A stretch of 64,000 nt of DNA. Origin: Telmatactis stephensoni (lineage: Eukaryota > Cnidaria > Anthozoa > Actiniaria > Isophelliidae). A model generated the notes under the pieces. The model was not told the DNA's origin. It did no database searches and was given only the letters and a program-made list of their open reading frames with translations. Location: contig JALIZF010001939.1 of assembly GCA_029948255.1 (NCBI GenBank), positions 3,187,501 to 3,251,500 on the forward strand. Reading direction: 5' to 3'. A program made the position numbers and the translations under genes. This document shows, in pieces, positions 45,850 to 58,500 of the stretch (position 1 is its first letter; each line of letters begins with the position of its first letter).

Positions 45850-48085
45850 TAAAAAATAAGTAGCTGCAACAAGACCCGAAAACAATGGCTGCACCAAGAC
45901 CCGAAAACAATGGTTGCACCAAGGCCCGAAAACAAGACCCGAAAACAGTGGTTCTACCAAGACCCGAAAACAATAGTTGCAACAAGAACCGAAAACAATG
46001 GTTAGTCGTATATAGATTATATTATAGATTTATATATGTTTTCGATGTTATCTGAACGTTCAGATTTTAGATTTTAATGTCAACTGATATATATTTTTAC
46101 GTAGATTCCATTATATATTTATTATTATGCTGATCACCAGTTTATACCAGCGAATCTTTTAAGATTTAAGATTTATTTATTTATGGTTGCACCAAGACCC
46201 GAATGCATGCAGTGGTTGCACCAAGACCCGAAAACAATGATTGCACCAAGACCCGAAAACAGTGGTTACACCAAGACCCGAAAACAATGGTAGCACCAAG
46301 ACCCCAAAACAATGGTTGCACCAAGACCCGACAACAGTGGTTGCACCAAGACCCGAAAACAATGGTAGCACCAAGACCCGAAAACAATGGTTGCACCAAG
46401 ACCCGACAACAATGGTTGCACCAAGACCTGAAAACAATGGCTGCAACAAGACCCGAAAACAATGGTTGCACCAATACCCGACAATGGTTGCACCAAGACC
46501 CGAAAACAGTGGTTGCACCAAGACCCGAAAACAATGGTTGCACCAAGACCCGAAAACAATGGTTGCACCAAGACCCGAAAACAGTGGTTGCACCAAGACC
46601 CGAAAACAATGGTTGCACCAAGACCCGAAAACAGTGGTTGCACCAAGACCCGAAAACAATGGTTGCACCAAGACCCGACAACAATGGTTGCACCAAGACC
46701 TGAAAACAATGGCTGCACCAAGACCCGAAAACAATGGTTGCACCAAGACCCGAAAACAATGGTTGCACCAAGACCCGAAAACAGTGGTTGCACCAAGACC
46801 CGAAAACAATGGTTGCACCAAGACCCGAAAACAATGGTTGCACCAAGACCCGACAACAATGGTTGCACCAAGACCTGAAAACAATGGCTGCACCAAGACC
46901 TGAAAACAATGGTTGCACCAAGACCCGAAAACAATGGTTGTACCAAGACCCGAAAACAGTGGTTGCACCAAGACCCGAAAACAATGGTTGCACCAATACC
47001 CGACAATGGTTGCACCAAGACCCGAAAACAGTGGTTGCACCAAGACCCGAAAACAGTGGTTGCACCAAGACCCGAAAACAATGGTTGCACCAAGACCCGA
47101 AAACAATGGTTGCACCAAGACCCGACAACAATGGCTGCACCAAGACCGCCCCAAAACAATGGTTGCACCAAGACCCGAAAACAATGGTAGCACCAAGACC
47201 CGAAAACAGTGGTTGCACCAAGACCCGAAAACAATGGTTGCACCAAGACCCGAAAACAGTGGTTGCACCAAGACCCGAAAACAATGGTTGCACCAAGACC
47301 CGACAACAATGGTTGCACCAAGACCTGAAAACAATGGCTGCACCAAGACCCGAAAACAATGGTTGCACCAAGACCCGAAAACAATGGTTGCACCAAGACC
47401 CGAAAACAGTGGTTGCACCAAGACCCGAAAACAATGGTTGCACCAAGACCCGAAAACAATGGTTGCACCAAGACCCGACAACAATGGTTGCACCAAGACC
47501 TGAAAACAATGGCTGCACCAAGACCTGAAAACAATGGTTGCACCAAGACCCGAAAACAATGGTTGTACCAAGACCCGAAAACAGTGGTTGCACCAAGACC
47601 CGAAAACAATGGTTGCACCAATACCCGACAATGGTTGCACCAAGACCCGAAAACAGTGGTTGCACCAAGACCCGAAAACAATGGTTGCACCAAGACCCGA
47701 CAACAATGGTTGCACCAAGACCCGAAAACAGTGGTTGCACCAAGACCCGAAAACAATGGTTGCACCAAGACCCGAAAACAATGGTTGCACCAAGACCCGA
47801 CAACAATGGCTGCACCAAGACCGCCCCAAAACAATGGTTGCACCAAGACCCGAAAACAATGGTAGCACCAAGACCCCAAAACAATGGTTGCACCAAGACC
47901 CCAAAACAATGGTTGCACCAAGACCCCAAAACAATGGTTGCACCAAGACCCGAAAACAATGATTGCACCAAGACCCAAAAAGAGTGGTTGCACCAAGACC
48001 CGAAAACAATGGTTGCACCAAGACCCGAAAACAATGGTTGCACCAAGACCGCCCGAAAACAATGGCTGCACCAAGACCCCAAAAC
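45850..48085. repeat. 25-bp minisatellite, about 75 units
   Basis: Unit GTTGCACCAAGACCCGAAAA + CAATG. Scattered degenerate units occupy 45850-46005; the main array is 46181-48085. Variants (ACAGTGG, ACCCGACAAC, ACCTGAAAAC, GGTAGC, a 21-bp short form CAATACCCGACAATGG) recur in blocks: the 46,9xx and 47,5xx stretches share the same variant order, showing higher-order duplication. The long frames on both strands are a product of the unit having no stop in any frame. Confidence 0.97.
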
Positions 48086-48227
48086 AACAAAGTATTGTGA
48101 TCATTCCTAGGCCTGCTCTGGTGAAGAAAAATAGTACGTTAGTAAAACTATATAATACTTTCTGAAAAGAAGTTAAACAAATGCATTATCACTAAGCAAA
48201 TGATATTTAAGCTTTAGATCAACTTAC

Positions 48228-51200
48228 GGTATTTCTTGACATCTTGCTCTTTTTCAGCCAATATTTGACTGATTTGTCTGAAAAAGTCCAATAAATCGAT
48301 GTGCCAGTTAAATATATGATTAGAATTTTAAATATCATTTCATATCATTTGATACTGGAAAAGAGAGTTTAAAACTTACGTTATCACCAGGAACGACAAA
48401 TTCTGACGAAATCTCCACGACAAAGACGAGTTGCCACGACACGCTCATTGTTGTGAATTTGCTTTTGGTCGTCTTCGTTTTCTTCCTCGTCGTCGTTGCT
48501 TAAGGTCGCTAGTAAGGTAAAGGTTGCTTAAGGTCGCTAGTATCATTCTGTGGGTTGTGTGTGTAGAATGCTGGGGTGGTACTTTATAACTAGCTCGTTT
48601 ATTAGATTGACGACCGACAGTACCATTTGTGGGTTGTGTGTGTAGAATGCTTGGGTGGTACTTTATAACTGGCTCGTTTATTAGATTCACGGCCGACAGT
48701 ACCATTTGTGGGTTGTGTGTGTAGAATGCTTGGGTAGTACTTTATAACTGACGCGTTTATTAGATTGACGGCCGACAGTACCATTTGTGGGTTGTGTGTG
48801 TAGAATGCTTGGGTAGTACTTTATAACTGACGCGTTTATTAGATTGACGGCCGACAGTACCATTTGTGGGTTGTGTGTGTAGAATGCTGGGGTGGTACTT
48901 TATAACTGACGCGTTTATTAGATTGACGGCCGACAGTACCATTTGTGGGTTGTGTATGTAGAATGCTGGGGTGGTACTTTATAACTGACGCGTTTATTAG
49001 ATTGACGGCCGACAGTACCATTTGTGGGTTGTGTATGTAGAATGCTGGGGTGGTACTTTATAACTGACGCGTTTATTAGATTGACGGCCGATAGTACCAT
49101 TTGTGGGTTGTGTGTGTAGAATGCTGGGGTGGTACTTTATAACTGGGCACGTTTATTAGATTGACGGCCGACAGTACCATTTGTGGGTTGTGTGTGTAGA
49201 ATGCTGGGGTGGTACTTTATAACTGACGCGTTTATTAGATTGATGGCCGACAGTACCATTTGTGGGTTGTGTGTGTAGAATGCTGGGGTGGTACTTTATA
49301 ACTGACGCGTTTATTAGATTCACGGCCGACAGTACCATTTGTGGGTTGTGTGTAGAATGTCTGGTTGGTACTTTATAACTGGCACGTTTATTAGATTCAC
49401 GGCCGACAGTACCATTTGTGGGTTGTGTCTGTAGAATGCTTGGGATGGTACTTTATAACTGGGCACGTTTATTAGATTGATGGCCGACAGTACCATTTTG
49501 TAATTGTAATGGTGTGCCACTCTGAGTATGCAACTGTAGTATGCTTGGGGTGGTATTGATCGCATGCCGCCGATTGTCATTCGTATTATTCCTTTACTGA
49601 AAGTTAATTTCGAACGCAGCATAAACGCGAGACTACGAAATGTCTTTTCACGGAACCGAAAACATCGTTGCGAAAACCGAAAAAACGTTGAAAATCAAGT
49701 TAACGCATCGTTGGAAATATCCGAAACGGGATTTGGAAAAATATCTTGGGGTGTCATTATACTCCAAAACTCCAATTATATCTGGAAACGACAACAACAA
49801 AAAATCTATAATCACTTCTAAAATGCATGTACATTCGATCCAGACGAAGTCTTCAAAATTATATATCCTCTACAATATTACATGTATATGACTGGTAATT
49901 AACTATTAAACTGTCATAAAAATATCAAACAACAAAGACATATCAATGACAATAATATTGAGAGACCCCTCCCTCCCCTCCCTACTGGGGAAAAATCCCC
50001 GGGGGAGGGGGGAGGGGGTGAGAAACTGGCTGTACACAGGATAGAGAAAATCCAGAGAAATTCTAAGCACCACTGTTATAAAATGCTTCATAAAAAAATT
50101 GACCTAAAGAAGACGCCCTTACCCCTTCTGCCCTCTGAGGCATTATCGACTTTTTGAACCCAATAAATGTGAACAAAATATTTTACTTGTGGCTACAGGC
50201 AAACGTATTTGGAACTTGGAAACTTAAAGTTACAAAACCTTTACTGATAACAGCAAACAAGTTACAAGAGTACTTCTAAGACAGCCTATAGTAAACATGC
50301 ACCCCTCAGGACACGCCCATTTCCCCACCCCTCCTCAGTGAAGAAAAGGGGAACAAATCGTAGGCACAAACAAAAACCTACAAAGCTACGTACTGAAATA
50401 TATAGAAGAGTGCAGAATGATGATCATTTTATATTCATTATAAACAAAGATATTTATTTCTGTACAGCGAATTAATTTTTTTGTCAAAACAGACACACTT
50501 TTGACACCAATTAGAAACATCTTTCTTGCTTAGACAGTTGATCGTTTTGCAAGTATATTTCAAAACATTTAACAAATACAGTCAAAGTTAGATAAAGCTC
50601 ATAACTTACCTTGCAATATCGGGAGCGTTTTGTTGTTGTCCAGAATTTTGTTTACTGAAATGAAAGAGAAAAACATTTCAATCATTTATCAACATTAATC
50701 GTTTGAGATACAAATATAACATAAAAATCCAACATATTCCATGTGTACATATCGTAGAATGATATATAAATACCGTACGAACTTGGGTCCTGAACATACG
50801 TGTACAGGGGAAAATTGCCATGTAATAATGTTTGAAAATTCAACCGTTAACCTTTCAATTCACCTTCACGAAGTTTCCCAGAACTGCTTTACGATTTTGC
50901 GCGCGCAAGCGCTACTGTTACAAGAAGCTATAATATGGCACCTTTGGCGGTTGAAGTTTACGAAATCTGAACGCATAAGTATATAGAATATAATAAAACA
51001 TATAAAGGTTACGTAATTAAACACTAATCGCTGAAGATAAATTTGAAATAGCAGGGCTTTTTTGGTGACCGTTTTTGCTGAACCTTATACAAAAGAAAAA
51101 CAAACGCCCAACGTTCTGATGTGAACGGAAAGCCTATTAAATCATAGCAAAAAGATGCCTTTCGAATTTGTTTGGATAAGTGCGATCGTATACATAACTC

Positions 51201-51470
51201 TAAGCTAAGGAAGAGGAGAAAACTTTTGCAACATTACTTGTTGTTTTGCTTGCAATCTACAAGCAATTAGTGTTACCAGATTTGCAAGATAAATTCAGCT
51301 CAAACTCTACACATTTTCCTTCAAATACTTAATGCTTTGCTAGGCAGAGGTATTCGCTTCAATTTGGTCTACATTCTATCATAATCGAATCATAAATAGA
51401 GCTATTTTCAAGGGAAAACAGTTTCACTCACCTCGTCAGCTGAATTTTCAGTTGTACTGATTTTCTTGCA
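48228..51470 (-). CDS. Possible exons of an unassigned gene
   Basis: Three candidate exons with good GT/AG borders: about 51470-51432 (donor CGAG|gtgagt), 50654-50610 and 48277-48228. The latter two join in phase as KQNSGQQQNAPDIA-R-QISQILAEKEQDVKKY. A further candidate, 48448-48380, opens with an ATG (MSVSWQLVFVV) and a donor but would lead to an early stop. No start codon was found in frame upstream, and I recognise no family. The 79-bp array would lie in an intron. Confidence 0.3.
48525..49500. repeat. 79-bp minisatellite, about 12 units
   Basis: Units begin TGTGGGTTGTGTGTGTAGAA and contain GCGTTTATTAGATTGACGGC. The period is 79 bp with end units more divergent. Frames of 60 codons recurring every 79 bp are artefacts. 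Confidence 0.97.
49500..50600. other. No gene recognised
   Basis: AT-rich, with a C/G-rich inverted pair near 49970-50015 (CCCTCCCTCCCCTCC ... GGGGGAGGGGGGAGGGGG). No supported exon. Confidence 0.4.
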
Positions 51471-51476
51471 CAAAAA

Positions 51477-51516
51477 TCACGTGAAGTGTTGCATCACGTG
51501 ATTGGACTGTCCAATC
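51477..51516 (-). promoter_or_regulatory. Double E-box and CCAAT promoter-like cluster
   Basis: Two TCACGTGA palindromes (51477-51484, 51494-51501), a minus-strand CCAAT overlapping the second, and a second inverted CCAAT at 51511, all within 45 bp and about 45-70 bp upstream of the splice donor at 51432. CACGTGA boxes bind USF/TFE-type bHLH factors. Confidence 0.5.
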
Positions 51517-51519
51517 AAT

Positions 51520-52590
51520 TTAAAAGTTTCCAGGACAATGAATAAATGAATAAAGAAAGAAAGAAAGTAAATAAATGAATAGTTGAGTGAATAGATACCG
51601 ACGTATAATTCCTTGAAAATATGTCCCGCGCGATTTTTCTTGGTGTCGCTGAACAATTGGGCGATTATTCGAACGGGACGATTATTCGAGTGATATTGCG
51701 AACCTTGTCTGCTGCCCACAGGAAAACCAAAATTGGAAAGCGGAATAACTTGTGCCATCAACTTCTGTTGTCAAGATCAAATTTATTATGAAGGAATTAA
51801 TGAGGTCAATAAGAAACATGCATGATATTTATTTATTGTGGAAGTCAGTAATGGAAACATTTTAAGAAAGCCATGGCCATTAAAAATTGTCTGAAGGGGT
51901 TTTTGTACCCCTCCTTTAATCGGCACTTCCTCTGTCTGGGCGTGGATATCGATCAATATAGCTTGTATATAAAGGAGTATCCCCTCTCCCCATCCTTTAA
52001 GGTAACGTTCATCGTTTCTATTTCTACTTTCCATCGGTCCTAGAATTCGGCTATTGGCTCCCAGCTACTCAGATCAATTAGCCACGCCTACTACTGTAGT
52101 CAACTTTGTTAATGCGACTAAAGATGTCATGCGAATGAGACGTAGTTTTCGAGCTTGCGTTGGTTGCAGTTCGTAAGTCAGAAAGTGTGCTCTGCTTTTC
52201 CAGCACATCAGTTAAGGTAAAGGTAAAGGTAAAGGTAAAGGACCTTATTTTACGTCGGCGGTAGCTCATAAAAGTCATCATCTGACTAATAAACTTGAGG
52301 CCAACGGTGCACTAATTCCCCCCCCCCCCCTCTCCATCAGTGTTCCGTTATAAGGTGATACGGGTTTAACAGACTTGCTCTATGGTATACGTAAGGGAGT
52401 ACAGTTGTAAGTATTTGTGAAAACAGGGCGTGGTCATGAGGTACAGTAGACCCGTTCCTCCTTGGGTGCATTCTTTGCTCGGATGCTAAAACAAATACCG
52501 AGGGCCTCATGTTGCGTATGGATTTGTTTATTGTGTATTCCTACAATTACAATGCTCTAAAATTACTACCATTATTTATTATCATTATCA
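51520..52590. other. Intergenic; short repeats only
   Basis: Contains a GCCCACAGGAAAACC motif variant at 51716, a four-unit GTAAAG repeat near 52215, and a C run at 52319-52329. TTTATT at 52527-52532 is a candidate minus-strand AATAAA for the pseudouridine gene. Confidence 0.45.
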
Positions 52591-52593
52591 CTA

Positions 52594-55500
52594 TCATAAA
52601 TGACTGACATCTATTATTCTTGGAGTCCAGTCCGAATCAAATTCCGCATCACTGTTTATATCCAGAAATTCAGGCGTGAGGGACTGGGCGATTGCATCAC
52701 GTGACTTTAAGGAATAAGCGGCTGCTCTGAGTCCATTTTTAACACAGACTTCCGGTTTATAACCTTTAATAATTGACATTACCATGGCAGCAGCAAGACT
52801 AAGGAAAAAAGTAAGATAACTCACTGTTATTCAAAAGGCAACAAAATATACATAATCATGTGACCCGTATTTGGTCCAGCGCGCGCTCGGATGGGGCTCG
52901 GATGGGGCTCGGATGGGGCTCGGATGGGGCTCGGATGGGGCTCGGATGGGGCACGTGCGGACTTTCAAAGGAGGGCGCAAAACAAAGTATTCGGGCCCGT
53001 ACCAACGCGCGTCAAAAAATATAGAAATAAAACGGTCAAAAAGAGTTATATGATAAAATGCTTATCGCCCGAGTTAATTAGGTCCGGCAATACTTGACTC
53101 TCGTTCATTCCATACGGGCCTCGCTGCGCACGTTCTATACTGTCATGTCCTCGAGCCAAATCTTTTGTCCCTCCGGTCCACCCACTCAGTCAATAAATAC
53201 ATCAATGAAATATGGAATGGAAGGCAAATGAGACATGAAGTCTCACCGTTAATAGGTTGTGTCAAGTCTATTGTTGTTTTTAGGGTTAAGAAAAAACAGC
53301 AGTAATTTATTATCTCCTTTTCTAATGGACACCCACCAATCTGTGCAACCATTTTGCCCTAGACATTCATTGGCTACTGAGGAATGAGAATAGTGTTACC
53401 AAGATTTCAAGTACTAACCTATCACCAGCACCAGTAACATTGACAACATCTTTCACTGCAGGCGCTGGGAAGTGAACTGCTGACGCAAGATGATTCTGCT
53501 TGTTGGGTAACTTGGAATTATGAGTGGTTGGAAAAGGATGGTTAGGGGATGTATTACGGCAGACAAGAACACCATTTTTACCCATTGTTATAACTAAACA
53601 ATGTATGTGTGTCATGATTGGTTGAGACAACAATACACATTCTTCTATTAGATCTTCAAGAGAAGTGTCCCGAATTTTCCATTGGTTGACTCGTGGATGT
53701 CTTGGTAAATGATGGTATTGAACAACTGTGTCACTCATTGTTTTAAGTTCGTTCACATTTGGTGATGCATAAGTTATGTGTTTCCAGGAAGAAGTTTGGA
53801 ATAGTAAACCTGACTTCATCATGCATGTTGGCTCAAACCACACTGTAAAATAAAATAAAATAAAATAAAATAAAATAAAATAAAATAAAATAAAATAAAA
53901 TAAAATAAAATAAAATAAAACAAAATAAAATAAAATAAAATAAAATAAAATAAAATAAAATAAAATAAAATAAAATAAAATAAAATAAAATAAAATAAAA
54001 TAAAAATAAAATAATATAAAAATAAAATAAGCAAAACACTGCACTGAGAACAACTGAGATAGAGCAGATTTTGTATGACTATGTAAACATCTGTGCTGTG
54101 TTGCACCATGTCTCAGTGTTTTGATAGCTCAAAATTGATGTCTTATCAGGGGTGGGTGTAGGGAAGAGGCACAGTAGGTGCACACCCCATCCTGAGACAA
54201 GCACGGGCCCTTTTCTCTTGACACTTTTCCAAAATATCCTCACTTTTAATAGTCATACAAAATCTGCTCACATAACATCACAAGAGTTAAATTGCTAGTT
54301 CTTCTCCTTCTTTAGCCTGTGTAGCAGTTGTTTTTGTTTAGGTATTTGGGACTTCATTCCTCCTCCCCCCATCCCTACACAGGAATACCTGCTGACTTAT
54401 TGTGAGTGCAATGGTTTACCTGGGACACCATGTTGTGAACTGATTTCAATAACAGCCTCTACAGTTTCCTGGCAAAAGTTACTGTCGACAATGACCATTG
54501 GTGCATTTTGTATGGACTCCTCAAACCCTGAAATCTACAATAATAAACCCACAATAATGAACCCATTAATAATTAATGGAGATATGATGAAGATGATGTT
54601 GGAGGTGGTGATGATGATGATGATTGCTGTATGGTGAAGTACTCTTTGATGCTGATTGTGAACAGAATAATTATTAAGAAACCTAAGATTAAATGACAAT
54701 GCCATCACTAAAATTCCTCTGGTAACTCATGATGGCCAACCTCAAGACAGTGCCCTCTATACCCTTCCCCTCACCCTGGTCACCACGTTGTGTGCAAGGT
54801 AACCAGAGCTCAAACTCTGCACATCTTGCTTAGTAGGCTCTGTCAGTTTGTGCTGCATTACCATGCATGCTGTTTTCACAGTGACAAAACTGTGCCAGTC
54901 AGGGCTGCATTACCATGCATGCTGTTTTCATAGTGACAAAACTGTGCCAGTCATGGCTGCATTACCATGCCATTTTCACAGTCATATACACCAGAAGCTG
55001 TCATATTTAAATAGAGTTGTCACAAACTTTATCCAAGTGGCAACAGTTCTCACAGCATGCAGCACAGTAACAGGTGCTCGCTCACTCTCATAATTTTGCA
55101 CATAAATTAATAGGCCTGTAAAGTTATCAGCCCTTTCATGAAATGAGCCCCAGGTCTGTACTTACAAGATGAGGTGTCATTTTAAGGTGAACATCCATGT
55201 CACCTACAGCCATGTTGAAGTCACCAGAGTTACTTAGTATAGCAGAATAAGTAGCTGTTTGACATGTATTGAAAGTATGAATCCCTCCTGTTGACTGAAA
55301 CCAAAAAACTTGCTATCAAAAGGTGTAACTGGGCAAAAATGGCATACAATATTGAATATAGTGTAGATGGAAATGCAGTCTAAGTGACATTTTTGATGTC
55401 TGGGGCATTAATATTTGGACACAGAAAAGTTTAAATCATGTGAGAAAACTAAAAGAATATTAAATTGTCAGAACAGTCACTTGAGGTGTTTTTGTGGGCA

Positions 55501-58500
55501 ACTCCTCAGTGGTTCATCAACTGCAACATCACACACACATGCAAAATGACATGCTTAACTTCATCTACCTCTGTTATCATAAAAGCTCTCACACTGAACA
55601 ATTATGTTACACTACAAGACATTGTGGACAGCATTGCACAATTCAAGATAGTGAGCCATTGCCTCTTGATAAGTAGTAAAGAAATGCAGGAAAAACATGG
55701 AATGAGATAGCCTCCTCATCAGGGATCACTGTGAAGGTTTTCTGTTGTCTTGGGCTTCCTGTTTAGGGAAGGTGGCAGAGGAGGAATGAGGAGAGAAGGG
55801 GGAGAAGCAGTTATGATAACTCATTTTCCTCTTTTTCATTCTCTGTCCCCTCACAGTCAATATAACCAAAGGAAGCCCAATAACCTTTGCCAAAGGAAGC
55901 CCAAGGAGCTGCCTGCAGCTAAATGAGGAAGAAAGTATCTCTAAGAGGATTAGAAAAGCAAAATAATCTGTCTTACCATGTTGGCTTCATGACAATGCTT
56001 TAGTAACATTGCTCCAAGAGGATCTCCACCAACAGCAGAAATAAACAAAGGCTTTTTACCAAGACGTGATAAACCCTCTACAGATATTACAAACAAAAAC
56101 CCATTAATGAACTGACAAATCTACAACAAAATAATGGAAGGAAGAGGGACACTATAAAAACAGTCCTTTTTACCAGCGATGTTCCTGCCAACACCTCCAA
56201 AACTCATACGCACTTTGCCAGGGTTTGACGCCTCAGACTACGGAACAGAACAGTGGACAAGTTACAAATCTCACTATCATAAAAATCTCTAACATTGTCA
56301 AAATATCAATCAATATTATATGGTAGGCTTTATAACTTGAATATTTTAAAATTATATCATTGATCTTGTTTCATCAACCATTAGTAATTTTATTACCAAG
56401 CTTTCGGGCCTAAGGCCCATCATCAGGGTAAATGGAATCAACAAAATCGTTACAAAATCCACTCACGCTTATGGCGTTAACAACATTATCCTCGAGCGCT
56501 CACAAAAACAACAACGAGCGCGAGCTACCACTAAGGTTGTGTTCTAGAATTATACTATTTACAATTTAATAGAGGAATATAATTATCAGGCAGTTTTCTG
56601 CCGGAGTCTCTATTAAAAATAGCGTTCTTGTTTTTTGAAATATAACATGCCTCTGCCCATTTACGCTGGTGCCATCTTCCTTCTGACTCTAAGATCTTAG
56701 CATCCTGCCATGCTATCGAGTGTCCACAATTTAGTGCGTGTTCAGATAACGCTGATCTTTCAGTCTTTTGTAGATGAACACTTGCCTACAAAAGACTGAA
56801 AGATCAGCGTTATCTGAACACGCACTAAATTGTGGACACTCGATAGCATGGCAGGATGCTAAGATCTTAGAGTCAGAAGGAAGATGGCACCAGCGTAAAT
56901 GGGCAGAGGCATGTTATATTTCAAAAAACAAGAACGCTATTTTTAATAGAGACTCCGGCAGAAAACTGCCTGATAATTATATTCCTCTATTAAATTGTAA
57001 ATAGTATAATTCTAGAACACAACCTTAGTGGTAGCTCGCGCTCGTTGTTGTTTTTGTGAGCGCTCGAGGATAATGTTGTTAACGCCATAAGCGTGAGTGG
57101 ATTTTGTAACGATTTTGTTGATTCCATTTACCCTGACGATGGGCCTTAGGCCCGAAAGCTTGGTAATAAAATTACTAATGGTTGATGAAACAAGATCAAT
57201 GATATGACTAAACCAACCAACAAAGAAATATTAGATATTTTAAAATTGTTTAACTTACAACAATACGTTTTGCTGTTGCTACAAAATCTACATTAGAACC
57301 ACCAACTACAACCTAAGAAAACAAAGACCATGACTTAATTGTGTATTTATAGCACATTTAGAACTGTGTTAATTATAACACACTAACACGCAGGTGTATT
57401 TCATTTGCAGTTTTACTTATCACAGTTCACATACAGGTCTTCCTATTAAAGTCTTATTCTTTTCATGTCTTTCTGTTGTTGTTTCTTCATCAGTAGGCTT
57501 TACTTTCTATAGATAAAAGGAGATAAAAGCTTTTAAATGCAAAAGTACACAGGGAGTCCAGGCCTAGTCTAGACTCAGTGTGGATATTGGTTTTGGTAGA
57601 AGAATGTTCATTACTAGGAGACTTTCGTGTGTGCCTATGAGCACCTTTGGAAGCCAAATTTGACATGTTGTCAGCATTTGTACTTTTTAGAAGTTTGATT
57701 AAGTTTGATTGCAGCTGTCAGTGTGTGAGTGCAAAAAGGGAAAATCCATGGTAAATTTTTAAAACTTTTCAGTGTGTGCAAGTAGATGGTGATCTAAAAA
57801 TAGTTAGACAACACATGGGACAACATGTCAGACAAACATGGGACAACATGTCAGACAAAATGGGACAACATGTCAGACAAACTGGGACAACATGTCAGAC
57901 AAACATGGGACAACATGTCAGACAAACATGGGACAACACTGTCAGACAAACATGGGACAACATAGGCAGACAAACATGGGACAACACTATCAGACAAACA
58001 TGGGACAACATGTCAGACAAACTGGGACAACATATCACATCACAAGATGTGGACATCTTCAAGGTCTCCTGGTTTTGCTCTCCTGTTTTAGTAGAAAAGC
58101 AGAGCTGAGTGTTGGGATTTATCTTTTCTATTAACAGGATAAACTTACTGTACTTTGTTGTTTTACTGATGCTGACACTTTTTTAGTTTTAATTTTTAAC
58201 AATTCTACTGCAATTTGGCTACCAATCATTGCATTATTTTTAATTAGATTCATATCTATTGTGTCATTGTTAAGGACATGATAGAAGACCAATATAAAGC
58301 TTTCTAATCAGGGGCAGATCCGGGAAATTCAGACAAATTAACAAAAAAGCTATGCTTTTATTGACAAGTCAGAACTTTAATTGATACTTCTCAAAAATAA
58401 GGGGGGAACCACAGCCCCCTCAGCCCCATCTAAATCTGCCCCGGCTAATATTGGAAAGGTAAAAAAGCAGAGAATGATAAAATCTTTAGAGACCAGTCAT

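Noticed and set aside
46177..48110. Overlapping frames up to 637 codons on both strands
   Set aside because: All come from one stop-free 25-bp unit; no independent evidence that they are coding. Kept only as a speculative exonisation finding.
48445..49338. Series of 60-codon frames at 79-bp spacing
   Set aside because: Repeated because the minisatellite unit repeats; 79 is not a multiple of 3 and no family matches.
45850..49500. Regular arrays that could suggest CRISPR
   Set aside because: Units are contiguous without unique spacers, and the genome is eukaryotic.
53843..54109. Phe/Tyr/Leu-rich frames of 68-96 codons
   Set aside because: TAAAA microsatellite on the minus strand; only the part from 53842 downward is exon.
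56774..57004. 76-codon frame as a host gene
   Set aside because: It is the C-terminal remnant of a Penelope-like element, truncated at the palindrome centre.
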